Source: Corallium rubrum
Taxonomy: Eukaryota; Cnidaria; Anthozoa; Scleralcyonacea; Coralliidae
DNA length: 64,000 nt
NCBI GenBank assembly: GCA_964035015.1
Contig: CAXIUP010000007.1
Location: 27,501 to 91,500 of the forward strand
Reading direction: 5' to 3'
Position numbers and translations under genes: made by a program. The notes beneath the pieces are model-generated. The model did not search any database, was not told where the DNA came from, and worked only from the letters and a program-made list of their open reading frames with translations. Of the stretch, positions 54,841 through 64,000 are shown piece after piece. Every line of letters starts with the position of its first letter. Position 1 is the first letter of the stretch.

Positions 54841-55196
54841 ACCACCAGTTGGTTGATACTAACCTGCACAATTCACCTGTGAGCAAAACAAAATGGCGGA
54901 CAGTTTGGCTTTGTTTACCGGAGCAGACGATTAATTTTGTTGATAAACAAGGCTGATGTTGTAGAATAACGAGAAAATTACCAAAATTAAGTAGAAGAGT
55001 GTCCACAGGTATGTTTCTTTACAATTTTCTAGCCATTAATATATTCAAAAGTTGTAAAAACTGTTTTGTCGACAAATATCGAGTACGCAAAGTGCCGTTA
55101 GTGCCCAAGTTGCTAGCGACCGTGTCTTGTATAAAATACCGAAAAATATAAGAATCTTGAACTTGTTATTTCACTTATGAGGTATATGCTAAAACA

Positions 55197-55290
55197 ATTA
55201 TTCACCTCAGTGTCGGTGAATAGTGTGGATATTCACCTCGCCGAAGCGGCTCGGTGAATATCCAGCACTATTTACCTCCACTTCGGTGAA
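55197..55290. repeat. Fold-back with GC-rich core
   Basis: TTATTCACC and GGTGAATAA occur at both ends; inner arms GGTGAATA and TATTCACC surround CGCCGAAGCGGCTCGG. Confidence 0.85.
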
Positions 55291-55301
55291 TAATACATGA
55301 A

Positions 55302-55768
55302 TCAATTCTTCCTGTACCATTCCCCCCGGGAAAATCCGGGGACAATGCAGAAAATCAAATCCCAGGGGTGGGGAATTGTTTTATTAATTTTGTCCTGGGG
55401 GTAAAGGGCCGGCATGCAAGGAGGCGTGGGAGTCTGGTAACTAAAGTATTCCGTATTCAAAATGGCGTCGAATTCATTGAAAGATTTCTCAAGTTGCCGA
55501 AAATTGACGAAAAACGACACAGGGGTGCTGAGAAGCGAAAAAAACTAGGGCTCAAAGGAAGCAGCAACAGAAATGAGCCACTGTTTAAGTTAGTTCACAT
55601 TTGATGTTAAAATGTGTTTAATTATACATTTGTTTGATGTTAAAACTCGTGTGTTTTTGTATTAGTTTTTCAGCCTTGCCCCGGGGGTGGGGAATTTGCG
55701 ATGAGCTTCATGAAAAATTACAAATCCCCAGGGCAATACCCTGGGGGGATGGTTACAGGAAGAATTGA
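55302..55768. mobile_element. Miniature element, TCAATTCTTCCTGTA ends
   Basis: TCAATTCTTCCTGTACC faces GGTTACAGGAAGAATTGA; CCCCCCGGG faces CCCTGGGGGG inside. An ATGGCGTCGAATTC phrase in the interior starts only a short frame. Confidence 0.8.
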
Positions 55769-56023
55769 TCCATGCATAATTGAATAATGCCATTTGGCTG
55801 TGCACAGTATTAATACTATTTAACAATATTTTAACAGGAATGCTCCCCTCACTGTAGTGATTATCAGAAAGGTTCGGTGTAGATATATGTTTATTATATA
55901 GATGCGAGTGTTTTACTAGGAAATATACAGTGTCGTACTTTCCATATCCTCACTGGTGAAGATATCGATGACGTCATTTAGAATTTTACCGCTTTTGCAC
56001 GAATCTACACTGCACGGTGGTTT

Positions 56024-56130
56024 GAAGATATGAATTTTATCTTCTCGTGGCAAAAACAATATTTTACTCAATCACTACGCTCATTCTTAAAATATTGTTT
56101 TCCCCCACTCGAAGATAAAATTCATATCTT
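56024..56130. repeat. Inverted repeat, 40-bp arms
   Basis: AAGATATGAATTTTATCTTC faces GAAGATAAAATTCATATCTT; AACAATATTTTA faces TAAAATATTGTT. Confidence 0.9.
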
Positions 56131-56189
56131 AATTCGCGCCGCCGACTGTAATATCCTCTATATATTATATGAAAATATTAAAATATAAA

Positions 56190-56400
56190 ATACAGAATAA
56201 AAACTAAAGAGTAATTAATAACACCTATTAAAAGTTTCAATCAATCTACATGTAAGATCTTCTTTAAAGCAGTCAAACTAGTTGATTGCCGAACGTCAAG
56301 TTCTAAATTGTTACAATCAGTGACAGCATGAAAGACAAACTGTTGTTTGCCCCAATTTGTGCATACACATGGAAGATTCAGTGTTTTTTGTATGCTATAT
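56190..56400 (-). pseudogene. LINE ORF2 C-terminal fragment
   Basis: The minus frame reads TNWGKQQFVFHAVTDCNNLE and then LDVRQSTSLTALKKILHVD, the conserved C-terminal pattern of CR1/jockey-type ORF2 (GKxxFxFxAxxxWNxLP..SLxxFK). Confidence 0.6.
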
Positions 56401-56521
56401 CACCCATGTAAGTTAAGTTAAGTTAATAAAAGAATGCCTTCAGAGCCATTCAAAACACAGAATAAAACAACTGACTCACAACAAACGACCGAAGCCAAAA
56501 TAACTACTGTACACCAAGTAT

Positions 56522-56522
<1 letters not shown>

Positions 56523-56557
<35 letters not shown>

Positions 56558-56940
56558 TCTTTATTTAAACTGTTGAAGATCCTATCAGCATAAATGCTGG
56601 TATTAACAGGAGAACAGTGCTTAATTATAGATACAGATAATAACTAATCATAAATACAAAGTGAACAAAATTAATAAAAATAACAGTTATAGGAAATTTA
56701 TAAACTACAAATGTGAGTATTGTTGTCAGTTTCTAATAGGTGCATGAAAATACTACGTTTAAAACTAGAGATAGACGTAAGTTCTCTGAATTCCGAAGGC
56801 AAAGAGTTCCAATCCTTTGCAGCTGCATACTTGATTATGACTTGTATTTCACTCAAGTCATAAGCATGACAGCAATGGAGTGAGATACAATATTCAACCA
56901 GTCTGGAAATTATTCTTTTTCGTACGGTGCATGTTTATCT
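56523..56940 (-). pseudogene. Second LINE 3' end with (ATT)n tail
   Basis: Minus-strand YAAAKDWNSLPSEFRELTS followed by SSFKRSIFMHLLETDNN matches the same C-terminal pattern; an (AAT)n tract at 56523-56555 marks the 3' tail. Confidence 0.72.
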
Positions 56941-57680
56941 AAGCAAATATCCCAAACAATACAGATCGAATTGTACGCTAAATGTACGCTAAAATTTGTG
57001 GCTACACCGGACATGTCCAGCGTACAGCATCTAGATTCCAGACTAGGAAGTTTTTACACATTTAGTATTAATATGAATTGTAGTCAATTGTTAATTGTGA
57101 TGTAATAGACGTTGTTAGAATGATGAAAAAGCTAAGAAAACAAAGTTTAAGCTTTATGGTCAAGCAACAATGTGCAAATTAACCTATGCCACTCCACGAG
57201 CGAAATATGGTATTAAAATAGGTGCAGTCAAATGTCAGGGGCAGGCTATGTTGAGAGTGTGAACTGGCATTATTATAAAGTCTATATACAGTATTAATGG
57301 AGTAAAATTGTATGCTGCAGTTGTTAATGTCATGCAAAATCTGTGTCATGTCAATGTGCAAACATTTATTCTACCTTTTACTGCATGTATGCTATGTCTT
57401 GAAGAACAATTAATGTATGGTTGCTCTAAGCTTATATGAATTGTGATGACATTGCTGGACATCTTTTTCATTCACTATTAAATATTACAGCAGTAATACT
57501 CGACACATTTGTTATCTCAAGATATTTCCTTTACCTTCTAACTAGATTACATTATTGTTTGACAAATTGTTGTAATGAAGATATTTAAATATTGTATATT
57601 TAGTCAATTAAGTAAAATTTTGTGAGTTGTTAGTTAACTACTTAAACTTAAAGCTTTACTACCATACTTAATTATGACTA
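56941..57680. other. No gene seen
   Basis: AT-rich sequence; GTACGCTAAATGTACGCTAAA is a short direct repeat near 56975. Confidence 0.4.
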
Positions 57681-57684
57681 TAGT

Positions 57685-57805
57685 TTGTAGAGCACTGCCT
57701 CTCACCATTGAGGATGGCAGAGTAAAGCCCAATTGGATTGAGTAATTAGTATTTGAATGGGTGACCACTTGTCTGGGCTTGGAACTAATATGAGACTGAG
57801 TAGAG
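57685..57805 (+). mobile_element. 5S rRNA-derived SINE-like copy 2
   Basis: GCACTGCCTCTCACC, AGTAAAGCCC, then TTAGTATTTGAATGGGTGACC, which matches the 5S rRNA TTAGTACTTGGATGGGTGACC region with two or three changes, followed by CTGGGCTTGGAACTAATATG as in copy 1. Confidence 0.72.
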
Positions 57806-57809
57806 TTGT

Positions 57810-57948
57810 TTAACCAGTCTCAGCTGAGCTGAACTGAGTTGACTGGCCTCAGCTTAGCTGAGCTGGCCTCAGATGTGCTGAGCTGGTCTCAGGTGAGCTG
57901 AGCTGGTCTCAAATGAGCCGAGCTGGTCTCAGTTGAGCTGAGCTGAGC
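57810..57948 (+). repeat. GAGCT-rich minisatellite (left part)
   Basis: Tandem GAGCTGGTCTCAGNTGAGCT units of about 22 bp. The array continues at 58201-58275 on the other side of a Tc1-type MITE. Confidence 0.92.
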
Positions 57949-57950
57949 TA

Positions 57951-58198
57951 CAGTACTGCTCAGAAATAACCTAACAGTGCAGTTGAGGTTGAGATTAAAT
58001 TAAACAATGATAGAAATGGTAATAAACTTTAGTAAAGCACAATAAAATTATCTAGTAATACAGAAAACAGTCCATATTTTGATTCATAGTGATTTAGAGA
58101 CAGTTTAACTAACACTGAACAGAGTTATATTATGATTAAGCTGAGGTTAAACCTAGGTTTGACCTTGGTTTTTGTTAGGTTATTTCTGAGCAGTACTG
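57951..58198. mobile_element. Tc1-type MITE (248 bp) inside the minisatellite
   Basis: TA|CAGTACTGCTCAGAAATAAC at the left and GTTATTTCTGAGCAGTACTG|TA at the right. Same termini as the 2.4-kb element at 22681-25102, with no coding sequence. Confidence 0.93.
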
Positions 58199-58200
58199 TA

Positions 58201-58275
58201 GCCTCAGGTGAGCTGAGCTGGTCTCATGTGAACTGAGCGGAACTGAGCTTTGCTGAGCTGGCCTCAGCTGAGCTG
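58201..58275 (+). repeat. GAGCT-rich minisatellite (right part)
   Basis: Resumes with GCCTCAGGTGAGCTGAGCTG after the TA duplication. Confidence 0.9.
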
Positions 58276-60514
58276 TCGAGCATTGATTACTTTGCTCTGA
58301 GTTCTTTTTTTAAAGTTAAAACACAGCATGGCCTGTGAGCATAGACGATTTTGTCAAAAATCTTGTTCAGCTCTAGATTGATTTAATACAAGGTTGTTAC
58401 AAGTATACAATTCCATCAAATTTGTCACAAATAGGTATTAACGCAGTTATCGCAGTAGATACACGCACACCTGGGCGTGCCTATTTTTGAAAGATTAAAA
58501 TCAAAGTCAGTAAAATTGTTTATAAAGTACTTAAAAATAGCGATACAACGTCAACGATACAGATAATGGTTTCCATTTCAATTGCTCAAGGGCTTGTGAG
58601 GCCGAGGAATACTTGGGAATGGTTGACAAGAGCAAAGTTGTTTATAGCGGACTTGTTTACAACGTTGTGTGTGTAGGAATGTTGTATCAGATATGTTAAC
58701 ATTGTTTGAAAGATTTAATAACCTCAGCAGCTCAAATATCTAAAGCATTCTTAAACGCTTGAAAGCCTTGGTTGCTTAATATTTAAACCTTAAGCCAATT
58801 TATATCAGCAATTGGATAATATAAATTCCCACATGTATATACTAGAAGTTTTTATCAAAAGTGAATTGCTGCGAGTTGCGACCATTTACTATTTGGCAGT
58901 AAAATAGTTGTTTTAACTCTTTATCGTCAAAAGCATTTTCCATTGTCAAGTGAAATCGTCTGGTACAATGGTCTGGTGTGCTATGTCATATAAAGATATA
59001 AAAGGTTCAAATTGTCTCAAGTTCTTTTCTAACTCAGGAACGAAAACAAAACACATACAGAACATCAATATTAGAATAGGTAACTTATTAAAAGTGCGTT
59101 CTTTTAATAATGAAGTTTAGGACACTGTCTGCCCCTCGAAATGTTACTAAATCTTTTGTCACCTTTTGTCACACTAAGCTATGGTAAATTTAACGTACCG
59201 TCATAATGTAAACAGACGATTTTTTTGTAAGGGATCGCTCACCCCAATCCGGACCACCACCGTACCGTAATAGTGTAAACGGGGCCTTAAAGCCCCTATA
59301 ATGCCTGCCCCTGATCGGTAGGCCATTGCGTATACCGAAAATCATCGCCCACGAAATCCTAAAATTTGAGTATGAACCACATTAGTCAGCTGCTCGCCTT
59401 ACGGCTCGCAGCAATAAGCACATATTACTGATAGTACTATCACTATCTTACCAGTGGATGTGTTCGTATTCAGATTGAAAAAAATACTTGGAACTCTTCC
59501 TTGAATTGCTCTTCGAACAACAACTCACTTGCTTTCCTAGTATGGACTTTCCCATTCTTGGAAAATGGAAATTGACAATTGAATAAATTAGCAACACCCA
59601 ACAGGTGGGCAATTTGCATTCTGTGCAGTGTGCAATGTCTGCGCTGACCAAAAAATTGCGGGCGTATCCTTTCTCACCGCTGCCATTTTCTTTACGTGGA
59701 AAGTCAAATAGTGAGTTCTCTGAGCTTTTCTTCGTTTTTAATATGCCTTCCAAGCTTGTCGATCCAGCGATTTGCTATTCGACTTGGTGTTTTTTGTTGA
59801 AGCTGAAAAGGTTCGTAATCGAAGCAGCCGAATTACGGCATCTTACGAAGGAAAATTGATTCCAACTTCCCGAGTTCTTTCTGTTCGACCAGCATCGATA
59901 CGATTAAACGTTTTGTTTTACCTCAAAGGCAATTCAGAGAGAATAAATTATCAACATCATATTTCAACATAACACATCCGTCAAACTAAAAGGGACTGGG
60001 TGTCAGAGAGCATCATTCTCGTTCCCAGAGTCCAAAGCGAGTTCAAACTGCGATAAGTTCGGCCACATTTCACTTTCAAATTCGAACGATTTTATACATG
60101 CATGACGTGATTTGGTGATGGACACCAGCTGGATAGCTTCACTCCAACGCCGTTTTCTTGCCGAAATGCTAGTCGGAAGCCTGTCTGTTGCCCACGTTCT
60201 GGACAAGTGAACTGTCCATATTATAGCCAAAAACAAAATCAAGACAAAGAAAAAATCAATCAAAGTTATCTGATAGTTGAGATATTTATTCTCCCTGCAT
60301 AGTTGATTGGGTTTTCTTTAACGCGTCACTTCGTCAGTCGTCAAGTATTTTCCACGACAGACTCGAACTTTAAAATCCGTTTTAAAGGTCAATTGGGTAC
60401 ACACATCTGCTAAAGAAAACAATCAGACTTCTTTTGGGGGTAGTAAACGGCCAACAAACAATAGATTTTAGTCATTTAACATGGAAGTTTACGATAGTAG
60501 ATCGGAAATATTGG
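58276..60514. other. No gene confirmed
   Basis: Several open frames overlap here, for example 59605-59859 (+) and 60003-60263 (-). The latter has a hydrophobic start (FFFVLILFLAIIW) but opens with TTG, not ATG. Without splice partners I do not call them. Confidence 0.4.
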
Positions 60515-61660
60515 AAAAATATGAATATTTAGCACGTTTCTTGAGAAGCCATAGAAAGACGATATCTGGCCTTTTTTTACCATATTCAAAAGTTGAAAAA
60601 AGAACAAAATCTGTCAAAAAGTAAAGGCTAACCCCTTTACATTTTGGCCGATTAATTTTAGCCATTTTTTAAACTTTTGAAATATGGCTAAAATATGAAG
60701 ATTTAGCACAATTAAACCTTCTCGTTGCCACAGAAGTCGCAAAATAGCTTTATTTGAGTTAAATTATTTTTTTTTTTTACCGTTTTTTAAAAGTTAAGAC
60801 TAACCCCTTTACATTTTGACAGACTGTTTTGGCCATTTATAAACTTTTGAAACATTGAAGATTTAGCGCAAATAAATCCTTCGCGTTGCTGCAGAACCTC
60901 TAAAAAGACGTTATTTCGCCTTTTTTTGACCATATTTCAAAAATTGAAAAAAAAGACAAAAATCTGTCAACAAGTAAAGGCTAACCCCTTTACATTTTGG
61001 GCGATTTTTGTTAAAGTATACGTTTAACAGTGTAGAAAACGCGTGACGCTTGAATGGACTACATGATGTATAAACTTTAATAGAAACAACTGAGAGTTCA
61101 ATCTATATGTCTAGTACATAAGATAACTACAACAACAGGAAGTAAGCCCCTCAGAGAGCGTCTGGATAAATAACTATCTGTCAAGATGATCGATGATGTT
61201 CTCTTATTTTCGCGCGTTAACCTGAATTAATATTAACAATTTTGACCATTTTTTCAACTTTTGAAATATGGTAAAATACGAGATTTAGCACAAATAAATG
61301 TTTCTCGTTGCCACAGAAGTCGCAAAATAGCTTTATTTGAGGAATGTTTTTTTAACCGTGTTTCAAAAGTTAAGACTAACCCCTTTACATTTTGACCGAT
61401 TTGGGCCATTTTTTTCCAACTTTTTACATCAGGCAAAATATAACGATTTAGCACAATTAAACCCTTGTCGTTGCTACAGAAGCTCCAAAAAGGCTTTATT
61501 TGACATTTTATCACCCTTTTTCAAAAGTTTAAAAAATGACCAAAATCGCTCAAAAGGTAAACGCTAATTAACCCCTCTACATTTTGACCAATTTTGGCGA
61601 TTTTTTCAACTTTTAAAATAAGGCTAAATATGAAGATTTAGCACAAATAAACCCTTCTTG
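60515..61660. repeat. ~170-bp tandem array, second copy of the 1141-2310 array
   Basis: Same unit phrases (TTAGCACAAATAAA, CCCCTTTACATTTTGACC). Interrupted by a solo LTR at 61009-61238. Flows into the LINE fragment in the same order as at 1-3 kb. Confidence 0.85.
61009..61238. mobile_element. Probable solo LTR (230 bp)
   Basis: Begins TGTTAA and ends TTAACA, a perfect terminal palindrome with TG..CA ends. A 5-bp target duplication ATTTT lies at 61004-61008 and 61239-61243. The paralogous array at 1.4 kb lacks the insert. The interior contains a TATA-like GATGTATAAAC. No internal coding region remains. Confidence 0.82.
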
Positions 61661-62113
61661 ATCCTACAGAAGCTCATCCACGTACTTCCAGATATCGTCA
61701 ACCCCCAGACACATTCAAGTCGTTTATCATTATCACGAATCAGCCAGGGACCTAGCTTGATGCCTTGTGGTACACCTGCCGAGACGCCTCTCCACTCTGA
61801 ATAATAATCATTGCTCAGTTTAACCCTCTGTTTACGGTTCATCAAAAAATAAAAAATCCAGCACATGATGGTAATTGGGATGTTATATATAGGTTAACAG
61901 TTTCTCAGCTAGGATTCGGTGATTAATTAGGTCAAAGACTTTCCGAAAATCGAACAGAGCCCTGGTAGTGGATCCGTTCCCGTCTGTATTTTTCGTCCAA
62001 GGGTGAAGCATCAGCTAATAAGTGCATGTGTGGTAGAAGACTTATAGGCACAGTTCCGAATTGTCTTTTGTCGATCTTTTCCATCACAGCAGGCTTCAAG
62101 TAAATATCCTAAA
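61650..62113 (-). pseudogene. LINE reverse transcriptase fragment, better copy
   Basis: Minus strand: SSTTHALI, TDGNGSTTRALFDFRKVFD (motif A area), NRKQRVKLSNDYYSEWRGVS and AGVPQGIKLGPWL (VPQG box). Frame breaks occur near 61870-61950. The 3' YADD region is absent, replaced by array units. Same fragment as 2311-2768. Confidence 0.75.
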
Positions 62114-62270
62114 AAGGCTTTATTTGACCTTTTTGATCGTTTTTCAAAAGTTCAAAAATTGGCCAAAGTCGGTCAAAAGGTAAAGGCAAACCCATTTACA
62201 TTTTGAGCAATTTTGGTCATTTTTTCAACTTTGGAATTAATGGCAAAATTTCTGTATAAATTTAATCTCG
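62114..62270. repeat. Continuation of the ~170-bp array
   Basis: AAAGGCTTTATTTGACC then CCATTTACATTTTGAGCAA, equivalent to 2769-2930. Confidence 0.8.
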
Positions 62271-62311
62271 ATTCACGGATGGGAAACGACGAATTCCACT
62301 AACCAAGTCAA

Positions 62312-62628
62312 GCCTGGTTTCCATATAATCGCTACGATCGCAACAATCGCTCAAAAATTAACTCGGCGATCGCAACGATCAACGATCATGTCGCTGTTTC
62401 CATATGATCGTGAAGGTTGCCATGGTTGATGGCGGCCATTGTTTTAATGGTCCGCTGGGTGCATACTGATCACCAAGATCGCTGAGATTGCAATATCACC
62501 GTTTCCGTATAAAACGCAACGATCGCTACGAGAACATTTTCTATCTCGGCGATCGCGATCACAGCGATCGTTGCGTCAGTGGTTTCCATATGATCGCGGC
62601 GATCGTAGCGATTATTTGGAAACCAGGC
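62312..62628. mobile_element. TTAA-type GCGATCGC miniature element, copy 2
   Basis: Right flank TTAA at 62629-62632; left flank is TCAA, one base changed. Inverted ends AGCCTGGTTTCCATATAAT and GGAAACCAGGCT. Slightly shorter than the 2968-3322 copy through an internal deletion near the right end. Confidence 0.85.
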
Positions 62629-62664
62629 TTAATAATAATTATAATTTTAAGTAATTATAAGTTT

Positions 62665-62668
<4 letters not shown>

Positions 62669-62743
<75 letters not shown>

Positions 62744-62750
62744 AGCTATA
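62669..62750. repeat. (TA)n microsatellite
   Basis: Long TA array with small interruptions; the equivalent site at 3372 holds only a few units, so it expanded in this copy. Confidence 0.97.
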
Positions 62751-63271
62751 TATATCGGTGTATTTATGCATGCATGTGCTTCTCAGCTCCAGAGGAGATT
62801 GGCTTAAGGCTGGGGGGAGTGGGGGCATGCCGCCTATTTCTTTAAACAAGGGGAAGGTCAACCCAAAAATCGATTGAAAAATGAAAAATTTTTTTTTTGC
62901 TAAAACAGAGGTTTAGACCTTTGTTTAGCTATTGCAGGCTGATTTACATGTATTTTTTACATTTTTCTGTGTTTTTGAGCAGCTTTTACCAACCGTATGT
63001 AAATTTCTCTTTCGTTGCCATGGAAACTGACAAAGCCTTTTTTTAAATTTTGATCCGCTCCTTTGTTAAAATCTACTGCATTGTTCAAAATTAAGAAGAA
63101 ACTACAAGTAAGGCCTGTTGGCTTTGTGTTCAGCGGCTTTCAACTCAAAAATTGCATTATGGGATAAGAAAACACGCTTCACAAGCACTGAAGCACGTTC
63201 ACTGATGTCAGTTGGTTTCACAAGAAATTGTCCTATTTTGGTAAGCTTTTCAAGGCGTAATTGTTGGTTAA
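62751..63271. other. 5' region of the Mutator-type gene
   Basis: GGGGAAGGTCAACCCAAAAA at about 62848 could be the terminal inverted repeat of the element; its partner would lie beyond the window. The frame at 63118-63330 overlaps the gene start in another phase. Confidence 0.4.
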
Positions 63272-63629
63272 ATGGTTGGAAAAACGAAAAGAAGCGTTTA
63301 TCGAAAGTCAAGGAAAAGTCGTGGGTTTAGTGGAGTACGAAAACAAGAGCGTCAAACGCCAGAATCTTCATCAACTGTTAGCGAAGATGTCGGCCATGTT
63401 GGGAACGTTACTGCACAATTGCCTAATAATGATTCACATTTTAGTGAATCTGGCAGTCATTCTGGTGAAATATCGACACCCACAAGTGCTTCAAGAAAAA
63501 AACTAAGCCAGCATGGTGCTCAGGAGTGTGCTGAAAGCGAAGGAATAGCCATTCGATCATCCCAATACAGACTTGTTGATATTGGACAGCTGTCATCTGC
63601 TCTTTCTGACATTCATAGATGTGAACAAG
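63272..63629 (+). CDS. Mutator-type transposase-related gene, exon 1
   Basis: ATG at 63272; the peptide starts MVGKTKRSVYRKSRKSRGF, is Ser/Arg/Lys-rich at first, then PESSSTVSEDV, and ends YRLVDIGQLSSALSDIHRC-EQ. Donor CAAG|GTAGGC after 63629, phase 1. The basic start followed by a low-complexity linker and a Cys-containing block before a zinc-ribbon-like region is how a large invertebrate family of Mutator-type (MULE-derived) proteins begins. Reading on past the donor gives only a short unrelated tail. Confidence 0.75.
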
Positions 63630-63825
63630 GTAGGCCCTGTGACTTGTTGTTGTTATTAGTCATTGAATTTATTTCTAATCACTACAGGTTTTTGTGTGCA
63701 AAATGTACGTAACACTGCCAAATATTTATTGTAGCCCATAATAATATTCGGCATGTTTATGTGAATAAGCTTTAGTACCATTAGAATAAGCTTTCGTATC
63801 TATTAATTGTAACACTTTGATATAG

Positions 63826-64000
63826 GACATTTGATGCTTGATGAAGAAGAAGATAGAAGACAGGGGTTAATGTCAAGGTTGACAGTTGAATGCAGCACAT
63901 GCAACAATGTAGAGGTGTTGGATACATCTACCAGTGTATCACAAAGGGGAACATCTTTCGATGTTAATCGACGACTTGTGTACAGCTCTATTGAAACGGG
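63826..64000 (+). CDS. Mutator-type transposase-related gene, exon 2 (partial)
   Basis: Acceptor GATATAG before 63826, phase 1, completing Gly. The peptide continues HLMLDEEEDRRQGLMSRLTV, ECSTCNNVEVLDTS, and FDVNRRLVYSSIETG at the window edge. Two Cys pairs (HRC.. and CSTC) suggest a zinc ribbon, and DVNRR.VY...E.G is the family signature. The catalytic DDE region would lie beyond 64000. Confidence 0.75.

Noticed and set aside
60003-60263. Secreted or membrane protein on the minus strand
   Set aside because: The frame opens with TTG, overlaps a repeat phrase shared with 51481, and has no splice partner.

Overview
The window reads as animal nuclear DNA: AT-rich, with spliced coding exons (GT..AG boundaries, phase-compatible), many microsatellites, a short (CCCTAA)n telomere-like tract and dense transposon debris. 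The repertoire (a GIY-YIG Penelope-like element, a hAT with a TTF-type zinc finger, a Mutator-type gene, several TTAA- and TA-flanked miniature elements, tRNA- and 5S-derived SINE-like copies) suggests a cnidarian, probably an anthozoan. The species assignment is inference.

The one cellular gene I can assemble lies on the minus strand from 37324 down to 5447. Eight exons (37088-37324, 27830-28060, 25113-25328, 15988-16132, 14767-14985, 10013-10243, 7103-7377, 5447-5581) join in a single reading frame, with consensus splice sites at every junction, into about 562 codons plus a stop. Two tandem KH RNA-binding domains, each on its own symmetric 0-0 exon, are followed by a C-terminal part that I do not recognise. 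The first exon(s) are not visible. The introns are packed with transposons.

Layout. 1-3.4 kb: a ~170-bp tandem array interrupted by a degenerate LINE reverse transcriptase, followed by a TTAA element; the same composite recurs in the same order and orientation at 60.5-62.7 kb. 4-9.5 kb: a small membrane-protein ORF, a pentanucleotide array, the 3' exons of the KH gene, two inverted tRNA-derived SINEs and one ~1.15-kb fold-back element. 10-19 kb: middle exons of the KH gene, three apparently identical 298-bp MITEs with 7-bp target duplications, and two copies of a TTAA element. 19.6-27.1 kb: long inverted repeats, a Tc1-type element with minisatellite ends inserted 8 bp from a splice donor, and a MITE pair whose target duplications were exchanged by a micro-inversion. 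27.8-37.4 kb: the KH exons, a Penelope-like element with inverted terminal repeats and hammerhead-like motifs, and a 39/78-bp satellite. 38.5-44.7 kb: two more copies of the ~1.15-kb element, a 5S-derived SINE and a LINE. 45-49.6 kb: a broken hAT element. 50-60 kb: mostly unannotated DNA with MITEs, LINE tails and fold-back repeats. 63.27 kb to the end: the 5' exons of a Mutator-type transposase-related gene running off the window.

No operon, CRISPR array or prokaryotic feature is present. The window is best described as one host gene embedded in, and being reshaped by, several non-autonomous DNA-transposon families.
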